From an uncultured Alphaproteobacteria bacterium (GTDB lineage Bacteria > Pseudomonadota > Alphaproteobacteria > Micavibrionales > Micavibrionaceae), in the NCBI GenBank assembly GCA_937124505.1, contig CAKZKV010000332.1, forward strand, positions 1 through 8,886: DNA of 8,886 nt, read 5' to 3'. Below, one piece after another: positions 6,516 through 8,886 of this stretch; within the stretch, counting starts at the first letter, position 1, and each line of letters opens with the position of its first letter. The position numbers were made by a program, and so were the translations under genes. The notes under the pieces were generated by a model. That model did not search any database and had not been told where the DNA came from. It was given only the letters and a program-made list of their open reading frames with translations.

Positions 6516-8342
6516 ATGAGTGATCAGGAACAGGACATAGACAAAGTTGATTTAGATGTAGATGACAGCCATCTGCCGCCGGAGAGACGTGCACGTAAGG
6601 AGCGCCGTAAAGAAGATGTTGGGCCGCCGGGCGGTTTTGAGCGTCGCCGTCCGGGAGAGCGCCGGAAAGAACGGTTCAATGAAGGCCGTGAACGTTATCT
6701 GGATATGGTCCAGCGTGAACGTTCGATGATGCTGGAGCATGGTCTTTCAAGATCCACGGAGCAATTGCTTGATATGGCTGGGGCCATTGCTCCTTCCGAA
6801 CAGGAAGATGAGTCGATCAAAGACCGCGCTTCAGGCGACATGTTGCGGTCTGTTTTGCCTGTTCAGGCGTGGCTGCCGCTGAGTATTCATTTGATCGGCC
6901 TGGCTGACGGTGTTTTAAAAATAGCACCGTTACATGATTTGAATGAGCGGCAGATTGATATGCTCATCTCGACGGCGAACCGAAGCGGCTTTCACGTTGA
7001 AAAAGTCGATGCTGAAATATGGGATCGCGCAGAGCTGATCAAAACATTGCGCTCTGTGCATGACCTGTCAGCAGACCGTTGTGAAAAGACGCTGTCTCAA
7101 TGGCTGGATGATGTGGATAACGGCTTGCTGCTCAACCAGTTCCAGCGTGATTTGCTGGCAGAGGCACTGCAAATGCGGGCCTCTGATATTCACCTGGTAC
7201 AGGACAATAACCCGGATGCTCCTAACTGGATCAAATACCGCATTGATGGCGACTTAATCCCTATGCACCTGCTTCCGGCGGAGGCCATGGCGCGTTTGAC
7301 CACGTTGCTGAAAAGGGAAGCAGGGCTGAACTTTGGGGACAGGACAACCCCGAAAGACGGACGCTTTGGATTTACATGGCAAGGGCGCGGAATTGACGTT
7401 CGTGTTGCGGCTGGGCCGCAGGCACAGGAAGGGGAAAAGCTGACACTTCGCTTGCTTGACCGGGCAGCACTGAAGGGATTTGATGAATTATTCCAGCGAC
7501 ATCAGGATGTGGGCGATCATCTGGCAAGGCTGCTATCTCCGGAGATTAAAGGGGGCGGAGGATTGATTATCCTGTCCGGTCCGACGGGATCGGGTAAAAC
7601 GACAACGATGTATGCCTGTGTGCAGCAGATTGACCGCCGCCGCCGCCACGTATTGACGATTGAAGACCCGATTGAATATGAACTGCGCTACGCCACGCAA
7701 TGGCAGGTACGGCCCGGTATGCCGGGTGGTGGATTTGCCGACCTGATTCGCGCTTCCATGCGTCATGACCCGGATTACATCGTGATTGGTGAGATGCGTG
7801 ATGCCGATACCGTGGAAACGGCGCTGAAAGCCGCAGAATCAGGGCATACCGTGATTTCAACGGTTCACGCGGATACCGCTTTGCAGACATTTGAACGGTT
7901 GCGATCTATGATGCCGCACGAGAGAGAACGATCCTCAACCTATACGCTTTCCCAGCAGGTTAAAGCTGTTTTGAATCAACGACTTGTAAGAACTCTTTGC
8001 CAGGGGTGCGCGCATCGCAAGTATGCCCGCGAATATCTGAATGAAGACGATCTGGAGATGTTGGGGATTGATAAAGAGACACCTGTGAGAACCCATAATC
8101 AAAACGGATGTGATTTGTGCAACCATACAGGAATTTCCGGGCGGACGTTGCTGCTCGATGCGTTGCTGATTGATCTGGGGCCTGCGCAAAGTAATGATGT
8201 TTATGAGGCTCTGTTGAAAAACGTCAATGATATTGAAGGGCAGGAAGGCATTATTATGCATACGCGGCGTGAGGGACTTGTCGATCTGGTGGTCAGCGGT
8301 CTGGTGGATCCGAAATCTGCGATGAGCTATCTGGAAGAGTAG
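6516..8342 (+). CDS. GspE/PilB-type assembly ATPase (R64 PilQ-like)
   Basis: This 608-residue cytoplasmic hexameric ATPase should power pilus or pseudopilus assembly. Walker A is GPTGSGKT at 355-362 (K361, T362). The Asp box is TIEDPIEYE (381-389). Walker B is VIGEMRDADT (423-432) with catalytic E426. The His box is SGHTVISTVHADTA (442-455). A zinc-binding tetracysteine is formed by C495/C498 and C532/C535, which is typical of assembly ATPases and usually absent from PilT retraction motors. The N2 domain begins near residue 205 (QFQRDLLAEALQMRASDIHL). Residues about 107-180 resemble a degenerate T2SSE_N domain. The first 60 residues are highly charged and contain a duplicated arginine-rich motif (23-33 and 42-52). 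The gene starts 36 bases after the connector gene, with no ATG between and no strong Shine-Dalgarno. A PilZ domain was considered and rejected. Function is firm; the exact system type is inferred. Confidence 0.95.
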   Translation: MSDQEQDIDKVDLDVDDSHLPPERRARKERRKEDVGPPGGFERRRPGERRKERFNEGRERYLDMVQRERSMMLEHGLSRSTEQLLDMAGAIAPSEQEDESIKDRASGDMLRSVLPVQAWLPLSIHLIGLADGVLKIAPLHDLNERQIDMLISTANRSGFHVEKVDAEIWDRAELIKTLRSVHDLSADRCEKTLSQWLDDVDNGLLLNQFQRDLLAEALQMRASDIHLVQDNNPDAPNWIKYRIDGDLIPMHLLPAEAMARLTTLLKREAGLNFGDRTTPKDGRFGFTWQGRGIDVRVAAGPQAQEGEKLTLRLLDRAALKGFDELFQRHQDVGDHLARLLSPEIKGGGGLIILSGPTGSGKTTTMYACVQQIDRRRRHVLTIEDPIEYELRYATQWQVRPGMPGGGFADLIRASMRHDPDYIVIGEMRDADTVETALKAAESGHTVISTVHADTALQTFERLRSMMPHERERSSTYTLSQQVKAVLNQRLVRTLCQGCAHRKYAREYLNEDDLEMLGIDKETPVRTHNQNGCDLCNHTGISGRTLLLDALLIDLGPAQSNDVYEALLKNVNDIEGQEGIIMHTRREGLVDLVVSGLVDPKSAMSYLEE

Positions 8343-8388
8343 TTTTATTATGTGAATAATAAAACTATTGGCTCTAAATACTTTTTTT
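8341..8388 (+). terminator. Perfect 10-base inverted repeat overlapping the ATPase stop, possible terminator
   Basis: AGTTTTATTA (8341-8350) and TAATAAAACT (8357-8366) are exact reverse complements around a six-base loop, and pairing can extend outward with T8340-A8367. The left arm includes the last two bases of the ATPase TAG stop. A run of seven T (8382-8388) and a second T-rich stretch follow. The stem is very AT-rich and the T-run begins about 15 bases after it, so it is not a classical strong terminator. It could act as a weak terminator or an mRNA 3'-end stabiliser that sets the ATPase apart from the next gene. Confidence 0.4.
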
Positions 8389-8438
8389 ATCTTTTTCTCT
8401 TAAGATATAGGCAGGCAGAAGGATTTTTCTGATCTCTG

Positions 8439-8518
8439 TCATCCTGAGACGCTTGAAGGAGTAATAATTAGTAGAACTATTGTGTCTTCGGAATAGCCTT
8501 CGCATTCGCTCGGGATGA
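8439..8518. repeat. Imperfect palindromic intergenic element, possible dispersed repeat
   Basis: TCATCCTGAG (8439-8448) pairs with CTCGGGATGA (8509-8518) over ten positions with one G-T pair. Inside it, GAAGG (8455-8459) pairs with CCTTC (8497-8501). A further small stem, CTATT/AATAG (8477-8481 and 8492-8496), lies in the middle. The element of about 80 bases is non-coding and confined to the gap between two genes. Its termini (TCATCC...GGATGA, and GCGAATGCGAAGG read on the minus strand) resemble short palindromic repeats scattered in intergenic regions of many bacteria. Copy number cannot be judged from this window. Confidence 0.45.
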
Positions 8519-8543
8519 TATCGCAAGGAAATAGAAAGTACAT

Positions 8544-8886
8544 ATGAGACAATGGATTGCAGAAATAGCTTATGAAACCACTTCAGGTCCCAGAAAGACC
8601 TCTGAGGCGTTTTTTCTGCCGACCGTTGAGGACGTTCGTAACGCCATTACTAAAAAAGGCGGTTATGTGATCGCGATACGCCCTCATGAACGCTCTACTT
8701 TGGAGAGAATGCTGGCGCGTTCTTCCTGGTGGCAGGTGCAGCTTTTGCGTGGTATTCAGTTTCGTTCCAATTCGACATCTCCCGGTGTTGCCTTGTGGAA
8801 GATTATTCAGGCTGAGACCAATCCAAGGCGTCAGAATATTCTGGCCCCGGCAAGAGAAGCGCTGTCTCGAGGATTGGGGGTCATTG
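8544..8886 (+). CDS. GspF/PilC/PilR-like inner-membrane platform protein, N-terminal part only
   Basis: I translated 114 codons from the ATG at 8544, and the frame is still open at the window end. An in-frame TAG lies four codons upstream and no other ATG intervenes, so the start is secure. Residues 1-50 resemble the N-terminal segment of T2SS-F/PilC proteins (a short beta segment with a Gly, then TVEDVRNAITKKGGYVIAI). Residues 66-114 (LLRGIQFRSNSTSPGVALWK, then an Ala/Arg-rich helix ending SRGLGV) match the first cytoplasmic helical domain, where family members show a Gly-hydrophobic pattern near the start of the bundle and a final G-x-G-hydrophobic turn. No membrane segment is reached yet; in the family the first lies about 170 residues in. 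Its position after the ATPase mirrors R64 pilQ-pilR. The gap of 201 bases, with a hairpin and repeat, could mean a separate promoter, though I see no convincing one. Confidence 0.68.
   Translation, partial: MRQWIAEIAYETTSGPRKTSEAFFLPTVEDVRNAITKKGGYVIAIRPHERSTLERMLARSSWWQVQLLRGIQFRSNSTSPGVALWKIIQAETNPRRQNILAPAREALSRGLGVI

Noticed and set aside
6083..6517. A 144-codon minus-strand frame opposite the connector 3' end.
   Set aside because: Its composition reflects the complement of the Ser/Glu/Lys-rich linker and tail; it shows no motifs and no plausible start signals.
6579..6680. PilZ-like c-di-GMP binding site at the ATPase N-terminus, suggested by RRxxxRR-type arginine clusters.
   Set aside because: The second PilZ motif (D/N-x-S-x-x-G) is absent, and the region is charged and low-complexity with no beta-barrel pattern. 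I also see no clear MshE-type N-terminal c-di-GMP motif.
8343..8543. A short gene in the gap before the platform gene.
   Set aside because: Only very short frames exist there (for example one of six codons from 8515), and the stretch is dominated by inverted repeats.

Overview
The window looks like an alphaproteobacterial chromosome segment of roughly 50% GC. The main taxonomic hint is a minus-strand threonine synthase gene (thrC) followed one base later by an M16 (mitochondrial-processing-peptidase-like) zinc protease, an arrangement I associate with Alphaproteobacteria. No phage, IS element, CRISPR, tRNA or rRNA is visible.

Layout. Positions 1-2575 (minus strand) hold thrC and the M16 peptidase, whose last residues run off the left edge. 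A 192-base divergent intergenic region (2576-2767) holds candidate promoters for both directions. From 2768 the plus strand carries a tightly packed set: a stand-alone response-regulator receiver; an outer-membrane lipoprotein secretin of the R64 PilN / type IVb pilus type, overlapping the receiver by 4 bases; an exported 538-residue protein with three cysteine-paired immunoglobulin-like (choice-of-anchor D / ASH-type) repeats and a C-terminal domain resembling the PilP/GspC homology region; and a GspE/PilB-type assembly ATPase with an unusual arginine-rich N-terminus. A 201-base gap (8343-8543) holds a perfect AT-rich inverted repeat overlapping the ATPase stop codon and a second, imperfect palindromic element. 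It is followed by the start of a GspF/PilC/PilR-like inner-membrane platform gene that runs off the right edge.

How the genes work together (inference). Secretin, periplasmic connector, ATPase and platform protein in this order recall the pilN-pilO-pilP-pilQ-pilR order of the plasmid R64 thin pilus. The locus therefore probably builds a type IVb-like pilus or a related type II-like secretion machine. The ATPase would drive the platform protein, the ASH/PilP-like protein would bridge the periplasm to the secretin ring, and the co-translated receiver may tie assembly to a phosphorelay. No pilin, prepilin peptidase, PilM/N/O-type alignment protein or pilotin is inside the window. The most unusual points are the ASH-PilP fusion protein, the receiver as lead gene, and the duplicated arginine motif in the ATPase.
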